The position numbers were made by a program, and so were the translations under genes. A stretch of DNA of 64,000 bases from Sediminibacillus albus. GTDB taxonomy: Bacteria; Bacillota; Bacilli; Bacillales; Amphibacillaceae. Below, piece by piece: positions 16,934 through 24,942 of this stretch. The notes under the pieces were generated by a model that worked only from the letters and a program-made list of their open reading frames with translations, made no database searches and was not told the DNA's origin. Within the stretch, counting starts at the first letter, position 1. The number at the start of each line of letters is the position of its first letter. The stretch covers positions 178,527 to 242,526 of the forward strand of contig NZ_FNFL01000004.1 of NCBI RefSeq assembly GCF_900101125.1, written 5' to 3'.

Positions 16934-18022
16934 TTGAGGAAAGCCTTATTAACAGGAATGTTTACTTTGCTAGTTGTTGCAGGCTGTCTTGATAGAAATG
17001 AAAAGACAGAGGAAAACGAACCGGCTGATCAAGCAGTAATTAAAAATCAGCAAGTAAACACCCTAGCTGAACAGCTCGAAGAACCTTGGGAAATTGTCGA
17101 AGCTGGGGAGAGCATCTATATAAGTGAACGATCAGGCGCTATTGTGGAAGTTACCGATAAAAAACAGCACAGGAAGCCCGTGGAACTTGACGCTCCTCTG
17201 GCGGACGAGCCGGAATCCGGCTTGCTTGGCTTAGCCTTTCCAAAAAATTTTGAAGAAGAGGGGCGGGCATATACTTACTATTCTTACCAAACGGAACAGG
17301 GGGTTTTTCAGCGGATTTCAGAAATCAAAGAAATGGATGACCACTGGCTGGAAACAAAGACGATTGTGGATAAGATTCCAGGCGGCCGTGTCCATCATGG
17401 GGGAAGGTTAGAGATAGGCCCGGATGATAAGCTATATGCCACTGTCGGCGATGCAACCAACGAAAGTGCTGCGCAGGACAGGAATAGCCTGTCAGGAAGT
17501 ATTCTACGTATAAATCAGGATGGCAGCATTCCGGAGGACAACCCATTTAGCGGCTCTTTCATTTACAGTTGGGGGCACCGGAATCACCAGGGACTTGCCT
17601 GGGATGAGCAGGGCAACCTATATGCCACGGAACATGGAAGTCAAGCACATGATGAAATCAATTTGATTGAATCAGGCAGTAATTATGGATGGCCTGAAAT
17701 AGAGGGCGGCGAACAGGCAGAAAATATGGAATCACCGATTTTACACTCGTCTGATGACACATGGGCACCCTCTGGGATGGATTTTTACCAAGGTAATTTT
17801 ATTTTTGCCAGCTTAAGGGGAGAATCGGTGAGAAGCTTTAACCCTGATAATAAAAACCAGCAAGTGCTTGTAGAGGGGTATGGCAGGATCAGAGACGTGT
17901 TAGCCGGCGGAGACGGCATTTATTTCATTACTAATAACACAGATGGCCGTGGTAATCCTGGGAAGCAAGATGACCGTTTGCTATATATCTCATTGGAGAA
18001 CGAAAGCGTAACTGCAAATTAG
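16934..18022 (+). CDS. PQQ-dependent sugar dehydrogenase-like lipoprotein
   Basis: This 362-residue protein starts with a lipoprotein signal (RKALLTGMFTLLVVAGC, lipobox VAGC), so it should be anchored outside the membrane. The rest is a six-bladed beta-propeller of the soluble glucose/sorbosone dehydrogenase family. Recognisable blocks are LGLAFPKNF, GGRVHHGGRLEIGPD, YATVGDATN, WGHRNHQGLAWD and YATEHGSQAHDEINLI. Members oxidise sugars or have unknown substrates, and PQQ use is not assured. The TTG at 16934 with GAGGGGTG upstream is preferred to an ATG at 16907, because it places the signal peptide at the N-terminus. Confidence 0.85.
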   Translation: MRKALLTGMFTLLVVAGCLDRNEKTEENEPADQAVIKNQQVNTLAEQLEEPWEIVEAGESIYISERSGAIVEVTDKKQHRKPVELDAPLADEPESGLLGLAFPKNFEEEGRAYTYYSYQTEQGVFQRISEIKEMDDHWLETKTIVDKIPGGRVHHGGRLEIGPDDKLYATVGDATNESAAQDRNSLSGSILRINQDGSIPEDNPFSGSFIYSWGHRNHQGLAWDEQGNLYATEHGSQAHDEINLIESGSNYGWPEIEGGEQAENMESPILHSSDDTWAPSGMDFYQGNFIFASLRGESVRSFNPDNKNQQVLVEGYGRIRDVLAGGDGIYFITNNTDGRGNPGKQDDRLLYISLENESVTAN

Positions 18023-18054
18023 GAAAACTTTACTCTTTAGAAGGAGAATTCCAT

Positions 18055-18336
18055 ATGATCAGATTTGTACGCCGGTTGAAATTCTTAGTTAATTTTAAAA
18101 AATCATTGCCTTTTCTACGCGACTTTTTCCTTTCGAAGGAAGTAAAGGTGAAAACAAAAATATTTTCTCTCCTACTGATGGTCGGATACATTCTATTCCC
18201 ATTCGATATCATTCCGGATTTTCTTATAGTATTTGGGGTTATTGATGATGTGGCTGTAGCAGGATTAATATTGCAGCAAATGGTTAAAATGGCTCCAGAA
18301 TCTTTAAAAGTGAAGCACGGCCTAGCCAAAACGTAA
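18055..18336 (+). CDS. YkvA family (DUF1232) membrane protein
   Basis: This 93-residue protein has the DUF1232 core GYILFPFDIIPDFLIVFGVIDD (about 43-64), with a membrane-spanning hairpin and a basic N-terminus. The molecular role of the family is not established. The gene begins 32 bp after the sugar dehydrogenase stop with an AGAAGGAG site and probably shares its transcript. A terminator follows. Confidence 0.85.
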   Translation: MIRFVRRLKFLVNFKKSLPFLRDFFLSKEVKVKTKIFSLLLMVGYILFPFDIIPDFLIVFGVIDDVAVAGLILQQMVKMAPESLKVKHGLAKT

Positions 18337-18360
18337 AAAATCCTCGGGATTCCGGGAAAG

Positions 18361-18392
18361 ACCCACTGCTGCGCGCGGTGGGTTAGTTTTTC
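18361..18392 (+). terminator. Intrinsic terminator after DUF1232 gene
   Basis: ACCCACTGC (18361-18369) pairs with GCGGTGGGT (18375-18383), followed by TAGTTTTTCT. Confidence 0.8.
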
Positions 18393-18428
18393 TCACTGGA
18401 TATCAATAAAGATCCAGGTGGGCTGGAA

Positions 18429-18458
18429 TTGACACTGGCTATCCCATAGGCATACACT
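18429..18458 (+). promoter_or_regulatory. Probable sigma-A promoter of the ZIP transporter gene
   Basis: TTGACA (18429-18434) and TACACT (18453-18458) are 18 bp apart. The leader of about 100 nt contains AAAAAGC...GCTTTTTTT near 18505-18530, a terminator-like hairpin before the gene, so attenuation is possible. Confidence 0.55.
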
Positions 18459-18562
18459 TATCGAGTGAGCGTTTTTCCTTAGGGAAACAAAAATGTGCAC
18501 GTCTAAAAAGCGCTTTGAGCTTTTTTTAAAAATGATAAATTTTAGATAAGGAGAGGTCTGCA

Positions 18563-19372
18563 TTGGCTGGTTGGTTTTCAGAGTTAAGTCCCGTCTTCCA
18601 AGCACTCGTTATAACTATATTCACTTGGGCCAGTACGGCACTGGGGGCTTCGTTTGTATTTTTTACGAAAAGGGCCAACCAAAAGCTGTTTGACAGTATG
18701 CTGGCCTTTGCCGGAGGGGTAATGATTGCCGCAAGCTTTTGGTCGCTGTTGGCGCCGGCTATTTCAATGGCAGAGGAGCAAGGGCTGTCCCCGGCGATTC
18801 CAGCAGCTGTGGGATTTATATTAGGCGGCCTGTTCCTAATGCTTGTTGATCGAATTATCCCTTTTATTGATGAACGTTTATATTTTAAAGATATTAAAGA
18901 CAAAAAAGCAAAACGGCGAACAGCAATGCTGGTGTTCTCGATTACATTGCACAATATTCCGGAAGGATTGGCGATTGGTGTCGCATTTGGCGCTTTATCA
19001 ACAGAATTCACTACTGCTTCCTTATCGGGAGCGATTGCCTTGGCAATAGGAATTGGCATTCAAAATATTCCGGAAGGAACAGCTGTCTCGATGCCTTTAC
19101 GGCGGGAGGGTATGTCTAAGTGGAAGAGCTTTTACTATGGCCAGCTCTCTGGAATGGTAGAGCCTATGGCTGCTGTCGTCGGGGCATTAGCTGTCGTCTT
19201 TATCCAGCCGCTTTTGCCGTATGCATTAAGCTTCGCGGCGGGTGCTATGATATTTGTAGTAGCAAAAGAAGTTATCCCAGGATCCCAGGAAAAGGGCCAT
19301 GTACAGCTTGCCACAATGAGTTTAATGATTGGCTTCGTTGTCATGATGATATTGGATGTTGCTTTAGGCTAG
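18563..19372 (+). CDS. ZIP family divalent metal transporter
   Basis: This 269-residue integral membrane protein has about eight membrane segments and the two metal-pathway helices HNIPEGLAIGVAFG (about 131-144) and QNIPEGTAVSMPL (about 170-182). These carry the H/N-x-x-P-E-G signatures of ZIP transporters of the ZupT/GufA type, which import zinc, manganese, iron or similar ions. A long hydrophilic loop (ERLYFKDIKDKKAKRR) lies between helices 3 and 4. The TTG start has AAGGAGAGG at good spacing. The metal cannot be told from sequence alone. Confidence 0.9.
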   Translation: MAGWFSELSPVFQALVITIFTWASTALGASFVFFTKRANQKLFDSMLAFAGGVMIAASFWSLLAPAISMAEEQGLSPAIPAAVGFILGGLFLMLVDRIIPFIDERLYFKDIKDKKAKRRTAMLVFSITLHNIPEGLAIGVAFGALSTEFTTASLSGAIALAIGIGIQNIPEGTAVSMPLRREGMSKWKSFYYGQLSGMVEPMAAVVGALAVVFIQPLLPYALSFAAGAMIFVVAKEVIPGSQEKGHVQLATMSLMIGFVVMMILDVALG

Positions 19373-19378
19373 AATAGT

Positions 19379-19412
19379 AAAAAAAGCTGGCCTTTATTGG
19401 CCAGCCTTTTTA
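19379..19412. terminator. Bidirectional intrinsic terminator
   Basis: AAAAAGCTGGCC and GGCCAGCCTTTTT flank a six-base loop, between the ZIP gene and the convergent ABC permease gene. Confidence 0.9.
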
Positions 19413-19440
19413 GGTAAAAGGTGGAAGTTGCTGCTTTTCT

Positions 19441-20784
19441 TTATACTTCGCGTCTCATAGCTTTTAGTACGTCGATTTGTGTGGCGCGTTTTGCTGGACG
19501 TAATCCTGATAAGATGGTTACGACTAAACAGATGCCGACGGCGATAAGAACTAAAGTCCAAGGAATCATCGAAAACTTCAGACCTGGCGGTAGTTCTTCA
19601 TTAAATGCACTTTCTATGATCAGCGGAAGACCGATGTTGACGGCGAAGCTTATGACATAAGCAACGATTGTACCAATGACTGCGCCGGCTAATCCAATTA
19701 AACTGCTTTCTAAAACAAATATTCGTTTAATGATTTTCGGTTTCGCTCCGATTGCTTTCATTATTCCTATGTCCGGGGCCCGTTCCGTCACAGCCATTGT
19801 CATTGTATTATATATGCCGATAGATGCGATGAGCACTGCAATTGTACCAATCAATATTAAGCCGGCTTTCATAATTGTAAACAAAATATTGATTTGTTCC
19901 ATTTCGCTTATCACAGAGTAAGAGGCATAGTTTTCAGTTTCTAGCTGTTCAGATACTTGTTTCACCGTTTCGATACTGGTAGCATAAATGGTAACCTGAT
20001 CATAAGCTCCGATTTCCAGTTCAGGCCCTTGTTGTTCACCCCCAGGACTGTCCACCATTCCTCTAGCTGTACCTGTAAATTCCTCTACTTCTTTTAACAC
20101 ACTATTGGATATATATACCGAGCGATCTTCCTCCCATTCACGTCCGGGTTTTTCCGTGACACCTACTATTTTTAAGGAAATGCTCTTGGTTTCTTCCTGA
20201 TTATCATTTATTTGAATGACTTCCATGTCCATGACTTTTCCAATAAGGCTGTCTTGATAAAGGTATTTGTCTTTTGGTTCGTCTTGATCGTTGTAAAGCT
20301 CTTCCTGATTAACGTCGCTAAGCAGCAAGTTAGATCTAAAATTATATCCTACAATCACTTCATTTTCCTTCTCTGGTAAGCGGCCTTCTGATAGTTCGAG
20401 ACCTGCTTTTACTTCTGAAGGAAAATGGGAAACCAATGTATTGCTTTGGGCTTGGTAGTCCTCTAGCTTATAAGTAGGTGTTTGGTACAGCTGCTTGTTC
20501 CTAGTTACTGCTTTTACCCCCTCGAGAGATTCAAAAAAGTCAATATCTTCATCTGTTAATGGCTGATAGTTGCCATCCGTCTCGCGGCCATGAACCTGCA
20601 CCTCGGTTACCGCTCTGTCTTCCATTGTTTCTTTTAAAATCGAATCGTGTAGTCCGAACCCGACTGACGCAAGCACGATCAGAAATGCGCAACCTATCGC
20701 TGTTGCTAAAACGGTCATAAATACTCTAATCTTGTTTTTTTTTATATTTTGGCTGACAAACTGGTATTGATCTTTAAATTTCAC
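19441..20784 (-). CDS. MacB/YknZ-type ABC transporter permease
   Basis: This 447-residue permease has one membrane helix near residue 20-40 (IRVFMTVLATAIGCAFLIVLASVGFG), a large extracytoplasmic MacB-type domain (about 45-300) and three C-terminal FtsX-type helices. The cytoplasmic loop TERAPDIGIMKAIGAKPKII is the coupling element of the family. The end, GLRPAKRATQIDVLKAMR, is also characteristic. The GTG at 20784 is preferred over a longer frame because it follows GGAAGTG and overlaps the ATPase stop by 11 nt. Such exporters usually work with a membrane-fusion protein; none is adjacent, but one lies at 30058-31293. Confidence 0.88.
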   Translation of the reverse strand: MKFKDQYQFVSQNIKKNKIRVFMTVLATAIGCAFLIVLASVGFGLHDSILKETMEDRAVTEVQVHGRETDGNYQPLTDEDIDFFESLEGVKAVTRNKQLYQTPTYKLEDYQAQSNTLVSHFPSEVKAGLELSEGRLPEKENEVIVGYNFRSNLLLSDVNQEELYNDQDEPKDKYLYQDSLIGKVMDMEVIQINDNQEETKSISLKIVGVTEKPGREWEEDRSVYISNSVLKEVEEFTGTARGMVDSPGGEQQGPELEIGAYDQVTIYATSIETVKQVSEQLETENYASYSVISEMEQINILFTIMKAGLILIGTIAVLIASIGIYNTMTMAVTERAPDIGIMKAIGAKPKIIKRIFVLESSLIGLAGAVIGTIVAYVISFAVNIGLPLIIESAFNEELPPGLKFSMIPWTLVLIAVGICLVVTILSGLRPAKRATQIDVLKAMRREV

Positions 20785-21472
20785 GAGAATCACTTCCTTC
20801 CAGCAAAGAACCATCAGCAATTTCAATGGTACGGTTTCCGATTCGTGCAACCTGTTCGTCATGAGTAATAATCAGAAAGGTGATGCCTAAATCTCTGTTC
20901 AGCTGTTCGATAAAATGCAGTAGATTTTCTTCTGTTTCGCTGTCGAGGCTGCCAGTAGGTTCGTCTGCCAAAATCAGCGGCGGATTTAGCACAAGCGCCC
21001 GGGCGATACTAACACGTTGCTGCTGGCCGCCCGATAATTCACTTGGATAATGCTCCTTGTGATTTTGCAAGCCAACTTTTTCTAACGTTTCTTCTACTAT
21101 CTTTTGCCTTGCGGAAGCAGGTGTGCCCTTTAATATTAATGGCAGCTCAATATTTTGAAATGCAGTCATGCTTGGGATAAGTTGAAAGTTTTGAAAGATA
21201 AAGCCAATATATTGTAAACGAAATTCCGCAAAGTCTGTTTCATTTAGTTCGGTTACGTTTGTCCCATTAATCCAAATCTCTCCTTGTGTAGGCCGGATAA
21301 ATCCACTAATGAGATTAAGTAAGGTAGATTTCCCAGATCCGCTCCTCCCTTTAATTGCTACGATTTCTTTTTCTTGTATCCGGAAAGAAATATCCTCTAA
21401 AACGGGAAGCGTTGTTTTATTTCCTTTCTTGCCGAGCTCAAATTGGTGGTATAAGTTTTTTACTGTTATCAA
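20774..21472 (-). CDS. ABC transporter ATP-binding protein (MacB/LolD type)
   Basis: This 232-residue ATPase has Walker A GRSGSGKST, Q-loop FQNFQLIPSM, signature LSGGQQQR, Walker B LILADEPTGSLDSE and H-loop ITHD. The sequence belongs to the MacB/YknY/LolD branch, whose members power tripartite or mechanotransmitting exporters for peptides and lipids. The TTG at 21472 fits AAGGGGG upstream and gives MITVKNL; the frame continues 10 codons further without a better site. It overlaps the permease gene. Confidence 0.92.
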   Translation of the reverse strand: MITVKNLYHQFELGKKGNKTTLPVLEDISFRIQEKEIVAIKGRSGSGKSTLLNLISGFIRPTQGEIWINGTNVTELNETDFAEFRLQYIGFIFQNFQLIPSMTAFQNIELPLILKGTPASARQKIVEETLEKVGLQNHKEHYPSELSGGQQQRVSIARALVLNPPLILADEPTGSLDSETEENLLHFIEQLNRDLGITFLIITHDEQVARIGNRTIEIADGSLLEGSDSREI

Positions 21473-21591
21473 TCGTCTGTCCCCCTTAGTAAACTTTTTC
21501 AATATGTAGACGGAAAAAATCCAGATTCTACTACAACATATAAGAAAAAAGTCTGGTTTTTTATCAATAAGGGAACGTTTGTTCGGTTTTG

Positions 21592-21600
21592 TGTTATACT
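21592..21600 (+). promoter_or_regulatory. Extended -10 promoter of the small toxin gene
   Basis: TGTTATACT forms a TG-extended -10 about 68 nt before the toxin ATG. No convincing -35 is visible. Confidence 0.5.
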
Positions 21601-21668
21601 ATCGATAAGATAGGCTTTTCCATGCAGGGAGGGTCGGCCAGCTCCCCAATACGGGGTGAATGGGGGTG

Positions 21669-21770
21669 ATGGCCGTGGATACGTTTGAGGTTTTTATGGT
21701 AATGTTCACATTCGGAACCTTTTTAATCGCGCTGTTCACGTTGGTAATAAAATTAACAAATAAAAAATAG
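21669..21770 (+). CDS. Candidate type I holin-like toxin
   Basis: This 33-residue peptide begins MAVDTFEVFMVMFTFG, has one hydrophobic membrane segment and ends in KLTNKK. The pattern of a short acidic N-terminus, one helix with an FGTFLIALFTLV-like core and a lysine-rich tail matches the putative holin-like toxin family (TxpA/BsrG-like) of Bacillaceae. These peptides damage the membrane when not silenced by antisense RNA. GGGGGTG precedes the ATG, and a CTCCCC segment in the leader could sequester it. A hairpin overlapping the stop is a good intrinsic terminator on the opposite strand, as expected for an antisense partner. Function is inferred, not shown. Confidence 0.7.
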   Translation: MAVDTFEVFMVMFTFGTFLIALFTLVIKLTNKK

Positions 21771-21801
21771 ACCTCCCTGCCGACGATAGTGAGAGGTCTA
21801 T
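21757..21801 (-). terminator. Minus-strand terminator of the candidate antitoxin RNA
   Basis: Read on the minus strand, ATAGACCTC and GAGGTCTAT form a perfect 9-bp stem followed by TTTTTTATTT. No minus-strand protein gene ends here, so it implies a noncoding minus transcript. Confidence 0.75.
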
Positions 21802-21840
21802 GCAATCATGGCTGCTCCCCTGAAGGGAACAAGCTTATCT

Positions 21841-21872
21841 ATCGGCCGCAGTTGCAGCTGCGGCCGGTTTCA
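21841..21872 (+). terminator. Probable 3' hairpin of the toxin mRNA
   Basis: GGCCGCAG and CTGCGGCC form a strong stem about 75 nt after the toxin stop, followed by GGTTTCAT, a poor T-tract. Termination is less certain than the stable 3' fold. Confidence 0.5.
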
Positions 21873-21900
21873 TATATGTTATCTCTTATTATGATACCAC

Positions 21901-22080
21901 ATTTTACGTAAGAATTTATAAAAATGGCAATAATATTACTAATTTTTTTGCGAAAATGCAGCATCGCCGAACCGTATCTTGCCAGAGGCATTGGAAGCAT
22001 TACATTTGCGGCCGCCGTATTGAATACGCAGTGGGTATAAGTGGCGATGTAACAGTAGGTGTTTTCTTCATATTATCGGA
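21901..22080. other. Unassigned intergenic segment before repeat C
   Basis: No gene is visible. GCATCGCC near 21960 and GGCGATGT near 22044 form a widely spaced inverted repeat. The stretch between is unusually GC-rich for a spacer (GCGGCCGCC). It may be a decayed element or structured RNA; I cannot assign it. Confidence 0.3.
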
Positions 22081-22575
22081 AAAGCGCTAGTATAGCGCTG
22101 CGGAAATACACTACGCTTTCCGCGGGCGGCTGGTGAGCCTCCTCGAGCTTGCGCTCTGCGGGGTCTCACCGAGGCCTTTCCTCCCGCAGGAGTCTCCGTG
22201 AATTTCCTCCGCTTAAAGCCTGCGTACTGTTTTCAACTCAGAATACGCAGACATCAGGGGGACAGCACGAGTCTGATCCCCCCGGGAGAAGCCGTTTCTG
22301 CTTCTGGGACAAGGAACGCTTCGGCAGCGACTCAGCGTACGCAGAAACGGCTCCTTTATTTTCGGGGAGGCTGAGGCCGTACTCACGGGGAGCGAGTATT
22401 CTGCCGGGCAAGTGAACCACTGAAACTTGTTCGAAGGAAGAAATAGAGTCGTCACTAGGGCGGCAGGTTATATGAAACAGGAGCAAAGAAAAATCGAACG
22501 AGTTCGAATGTTAAGACTTCGAATCATCGTTCGACTTTTGCTTTAGCCACTATCCTTTTGTCCCAAATTCTTTAT
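22081..22575 (-). repeat. Composite intergenic repeat, copy C (inverted relative to A and B)
   Basis: On the minus strand this reads like copy A: GGGACAAAAGGATAGTGG edge, TCGAACG hairpin (22489-22545), a divergent half-core with GTACGGCCTCAGCCTCC, and then the canonical 87-nt-type core (22115-22200). An extra hairpin-forming insert (CGTTTCTGCG/AGCAGAAACG arms, about 22285-22350) separates the two cores. No credible gene is present. Confidence 0.85.
22488..22546 (-). terminator. Hairpin of repeat copy C
   Basis: On the minus strand GTCGAACGATGATTCGAAG pairs with CGAACTCGTTCGAT-type sequence, followed by TTTTTC. It lies about 56 nt after the stop of the minus-strand YfhE-like gene and can act as its terminator. 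Confidence 0.6.
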
Positions 22576-22601
22576 CTAATATCCTTGCCAGGAATAAATA
22601 A

Positions 22602-22769
22602 TTATTTTAATAAATCAGGATTTTCGCTTTTTGCTTCTCTCACTTTAGCACGGCGATAGCCGCCTGCAATATCTGCATGTTTAAATTCTCTTGCGTAGTG
22701 AACCTCTTGTGCATCCGATAATTGAACCCCGTCTCCTTTAATAGGCTGATACTGTGTTTTTCTTGCCAT
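22602..22769 (-). CDS. YfhE-like small protein
   Basis: This 55-residue hydrophilic protein has the segment LSDAQEVHYAREFKHADIAGG (about 18-38), cited here in parts: LSDAQEV, YAREFK, ADIAGG. It resembles the small Bacillaceae YfhE proteins with an LSSTQEV-YSKEFK-ADRAGG pattern. Function of that family is unknown. AAGGATGAG precedes the ATG at about 6 nt. The gene stands alone between repeat copy C and the argS leader, and is divergent from argS. Confidence 0.65.
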   Translation of the reverse strand: MARKTQYQPIKGDGVQLSDAQEVHYAREFKHADIAGGYRRAKVREAKSENPDLLK

Positions 22770-22868
22770 TTGTCTCATCCTTTCGCTTGGATTTGGGTGT
22801 TACTGTAAAAAGTATACCCGGCATGAATGTTCTAAAACTGAAAAAATACAGATCTTTTATTTAATAAC

Positions 22869-22896
22869 TTGAATTATTGCTTCATTTCTCTATAAT
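22869..22896 (+). promoter_or_regulatory. Sigma-A promoter of the argS T-box transcript
   Basis: TTGAAT (22869-22874) and TATAAT (22891-22896) are 16 bp apart. They would start transcription near 22903, at the base of the T-box Stem I. Confidence 0.7.
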
Positions 22897-22914
22897 AGAG
22901 TTAATATCTATACA

Positions 22915-23150
22915 TAGTCGAAGAGAAAGAGAGTACTCATACTGGAAGCTAAAAGCGAGTTGGGGATGGTGAAAGCCCAATGCGGAAGGATGCAGGAAAC
23001 GGACTTTCTCGACAGCGGTTCTGAACGAATAGTAGGAACAGCCGGTTAATGGCCGATATCCCAAATAAGCTGGTTCAGGATCGAACAATTTAGAGTGGTA
23101 CCGCGGGAATGATACTCTCGTCTCTTTTACGAAAGAGACGGGGGTTTTTT
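22915..23150 (+). ncRNA. T-box leader of argS
   Basis: The T-box sequence AGAGTGGTACCGCGG is at 23092-23106. It is followed by a terminator (CGTCTCTTT/GAAAGAGACG plus T-run, about 23119-23148). Stem I can be closed by TCGAAGAGAAAG with CTTTCTCGA. Just before its 3' strand lies CGG-A at 23000-23003, which would be an arginine specifier and fits the downstream gene. Uncharged tRNA-Arg binding should favour antitermination. Confidence 0.92.
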
Positions 23151-23184
23151 TATTGGTAATTAATTATGCTAAGGAGTAATGATG

Positions 23185-24870
23185 ATGAAAAACAAAAATA
23201 TGTTTGCAGCAAACTTACAAGCCGTTTTTGAAGGGTATATGGATAAGGAAGAGATATTGCAGTTGATCGAAGTGCCTAAACAGAGAGACCATGGGGACTT
23301 GGCTTTTCCATGCTTCACTATGGCACAGCACTTAAGAAAAAGTCCCGGACTGATTGCCCGGCAGGCGGCTGAATCAATGAACAAAGAGTCCTTTGAAAAG
23401 GTAGAGGCCGTCGGTCCGTATGTTAATGTTTTTTTGAATAAGCAGCAGACAGCCAATGAAGTAATTGGTGAAATTTTTGACAAACAACAAGACTATGGAG
23501 CCAGCGTAGCAGGACAGGGAGAAGTGATTACTATTGATATGTCTTCCCCCAATATCGCGAAGCCGTTTTCACTGGGCCACTTGCGGTCGACGGTGATTGG
23601 TAATTCTTTAGCATTACTGGCTGAAAAGCGAGGCTATACTGCCGTACGGATTAACCATCTCGGTGACTGGGGAACACAATTCGGTAAGTTAATTGCTGCT
23701 TACAAAAGATGGGGAAGTAAGGAGCAAGTTAGCAGGGACCCCATAAAGGAGCTGCTTGCATTGTATGTAAGATTCCACCATGAATCTGAGGCATTCCCCG
23801 AGCTGATTGAAGAAGGCAGAGAGTGGTTTAAAAAACTGGAAGATGGTGATTCGGAAGCCTTGCAATTGTGGAAATGGTTTCGGGAGGAATCTCTCCAGGA
23901 ATTCAACAAAATATATGAGCTGCTTGGTGTCTATTTTGACTCAACTGAAGGAGAAGCCTTCTTCAACGATAAAATGGAAAGAATCGTGGATGTCTTGTCG
24001 GCAAAAAACTTGCTGTCAAAGTCTGCGGGAGCGCAAGTCGTCCAATTAATTGAAGCCGGGATGCCGCCTTGTTTAATTAAAAAGTCAGATGGAGCAACAC
24101 TATATGCAACAAGGGATTTGGCGGCAGCAGTTTATCGTAAGGAAAGGTATCATTTTGCAAAGTCTTTATACGTAGTCGGCAATGAGCAAAGCCTCCACTT
24201 TAACCAGTTATCCGCTGTTTTAAAAAAGATGGGGTACTCCTGGTGGAAGGATATCCGCCATATATCGTTCGGGATGGTGTTAAAAGATGGTAAAAAATTA
24301 TCAACTAGAAAAGGGAAGGTCGTTTTACTTGAAGAAGTTTTAAAGGAATCGATGGAATTGGCGTCCAAAAACATTGAAGCTAAAAACCCTGATCTGGCTG
24401 ATAAACAATCGGTGGCCAAGTCTGTTGGAGTTGGCGCGGTAGTCTTTCATGATTTAAAAAATCACCGCAACAACGATATAGAGTTTTCGCTTAAGGATAT
24501 GCTGCGGGTTGAAGGGGAAACAGGGCCGTATGTCCAATACACCTATGCAAGGGCGTGCTCGCTGTTAAGAAAGGGCAACTTTCAATTGACTGGAGAAACG
24601 TTGGTCTGTGAAGAAGAAGCTTGGCCAGTGGTGAAGGTGCTTGCTGAATTTCCCAATACGATTAACAAAGCAGCAGAAAATGATGATCCTTCCAAAATCG
24701 CCAAGTATGTCATTGATTTAGCTCAGGAATTCAATAAATTTTATGCAAACAAGCGTATTCTCGAGGAAGGGAAACATAAATATTCACGACTCTCCCTGAC
24801 ATACGCTGCTTCGGTAGTGTTAAAGGAAGGGCTTCGGCTGCTCGGGGTGGATTCACCGCCTGAAATGTAG
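23185..24870 (+). CDS. argS: Arginyl-tRNA synthetase
   Basis: This 561-residue class I synthetase charges tRNA-Arg. The HIGH-type motif is in SSPNIAKPFSLGHLRSTVIGN, cited as PNIAKPFSLGHLRST, followed by NHLGDWGTQFGKL, GMVLKDGKKLSTRKG (KMSKS-like) and the DALR anticodon-binding domain at the C-terminus. Three ATGs occur in a row at 23179, 23182 and 23185. The third is chosen because AAGGAG is then 8 nt away. The T-box leader means expression responds to arginine supply. B. subtilis argS lacks such a leader as far as I recall, so this may be a second argS type. Confidence 0.95.
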   Translation: MKNKNMFAANLQAVFEGYMDKEEILQLIEVPKQRDHGDLAFPCFTMAQHLRKSPGLIARQAAESMNKESFEKVEAVGPYVNVFLNKQQTANEVIGEIFDKQQDYGASVAGQGEVITIDMSSPNIAKPFSLGHLRSTVIGNSLALLAEKRGYTAVRINHLGDWGTQFGKLIAAYKRWGSKEQVSRDPIKELLALYVRFHHESEAFPELIEEGREWFKKLEDGDSEALQLWKWFREESLQEFNKIYELLGVYFDSTEGEAFFNDKMERIVDVLSAKNLLSKSAGAQVVQLIEAGMPPCLIKKSDGATLYATRDLAAAVYRKERYHFAKSLYVVGNEQSLHFNQLSAVLKKMGYSWWKDIRHISFGMVLKDGKKLSTRKGKVVLLEEVLKESMELASKNIEAKNPDLADKQSVAKSVGVGAVVFHDLKNHRNNDIEFSLKDMLRVEGETGPYVQYTYARACSLLRKGNFQLTGETLVCEEEAWPVVKVLAEFPNTINKAAENDDPSKIAKYVIDLAQEFNKFYANKRILEEGKHKYSRLSLTYAASVVLKEGLRLLGVDSPPEM

Positions 24871-24875
24871 AGGCT

Positions 24876-24918
24876 AATAAATGGCTTTCCGTCTGTGTTC
24901 GGCGGTCAGCCATTTATT
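24876..24918. terminator. Hairpin between argS and the cupin gene
   Basis: AATAAATGGCT and AGCCATTTATT form an 11-bp stem between two convergent genes. T-tracts are weak on both sides, so it is a probable rather than certain terminator. Confidence 0.55.
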
Positions 24919-24942
24919 TATGGATGTGCATCCTGCTAGAGC

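Larger units (their letters stand above)
21757..21884 (-). ncRNA. Candidate antisense antitoxin RNA
   Basis: A minus-strand extended -10 (TGGTATCAT, 21899-21891) would start an RNA of about 128 nt ending at the terminator over the toxin stop codon. It would overlap the 3' end of the toxin mRNA, the convergent arrangement known for txpA/RatA and bsrG/SR4. The terminator is strong evidence. The promoter is weaker, since no -35 box is clear. Confidence 0.5.

Noticed and set aside
22149..22486. Frames of 80-88 codons inside repeat copy C
   Set aside because: They are translations of the palindromic repeat on both strands, and the frame is not kept in copies A and B.
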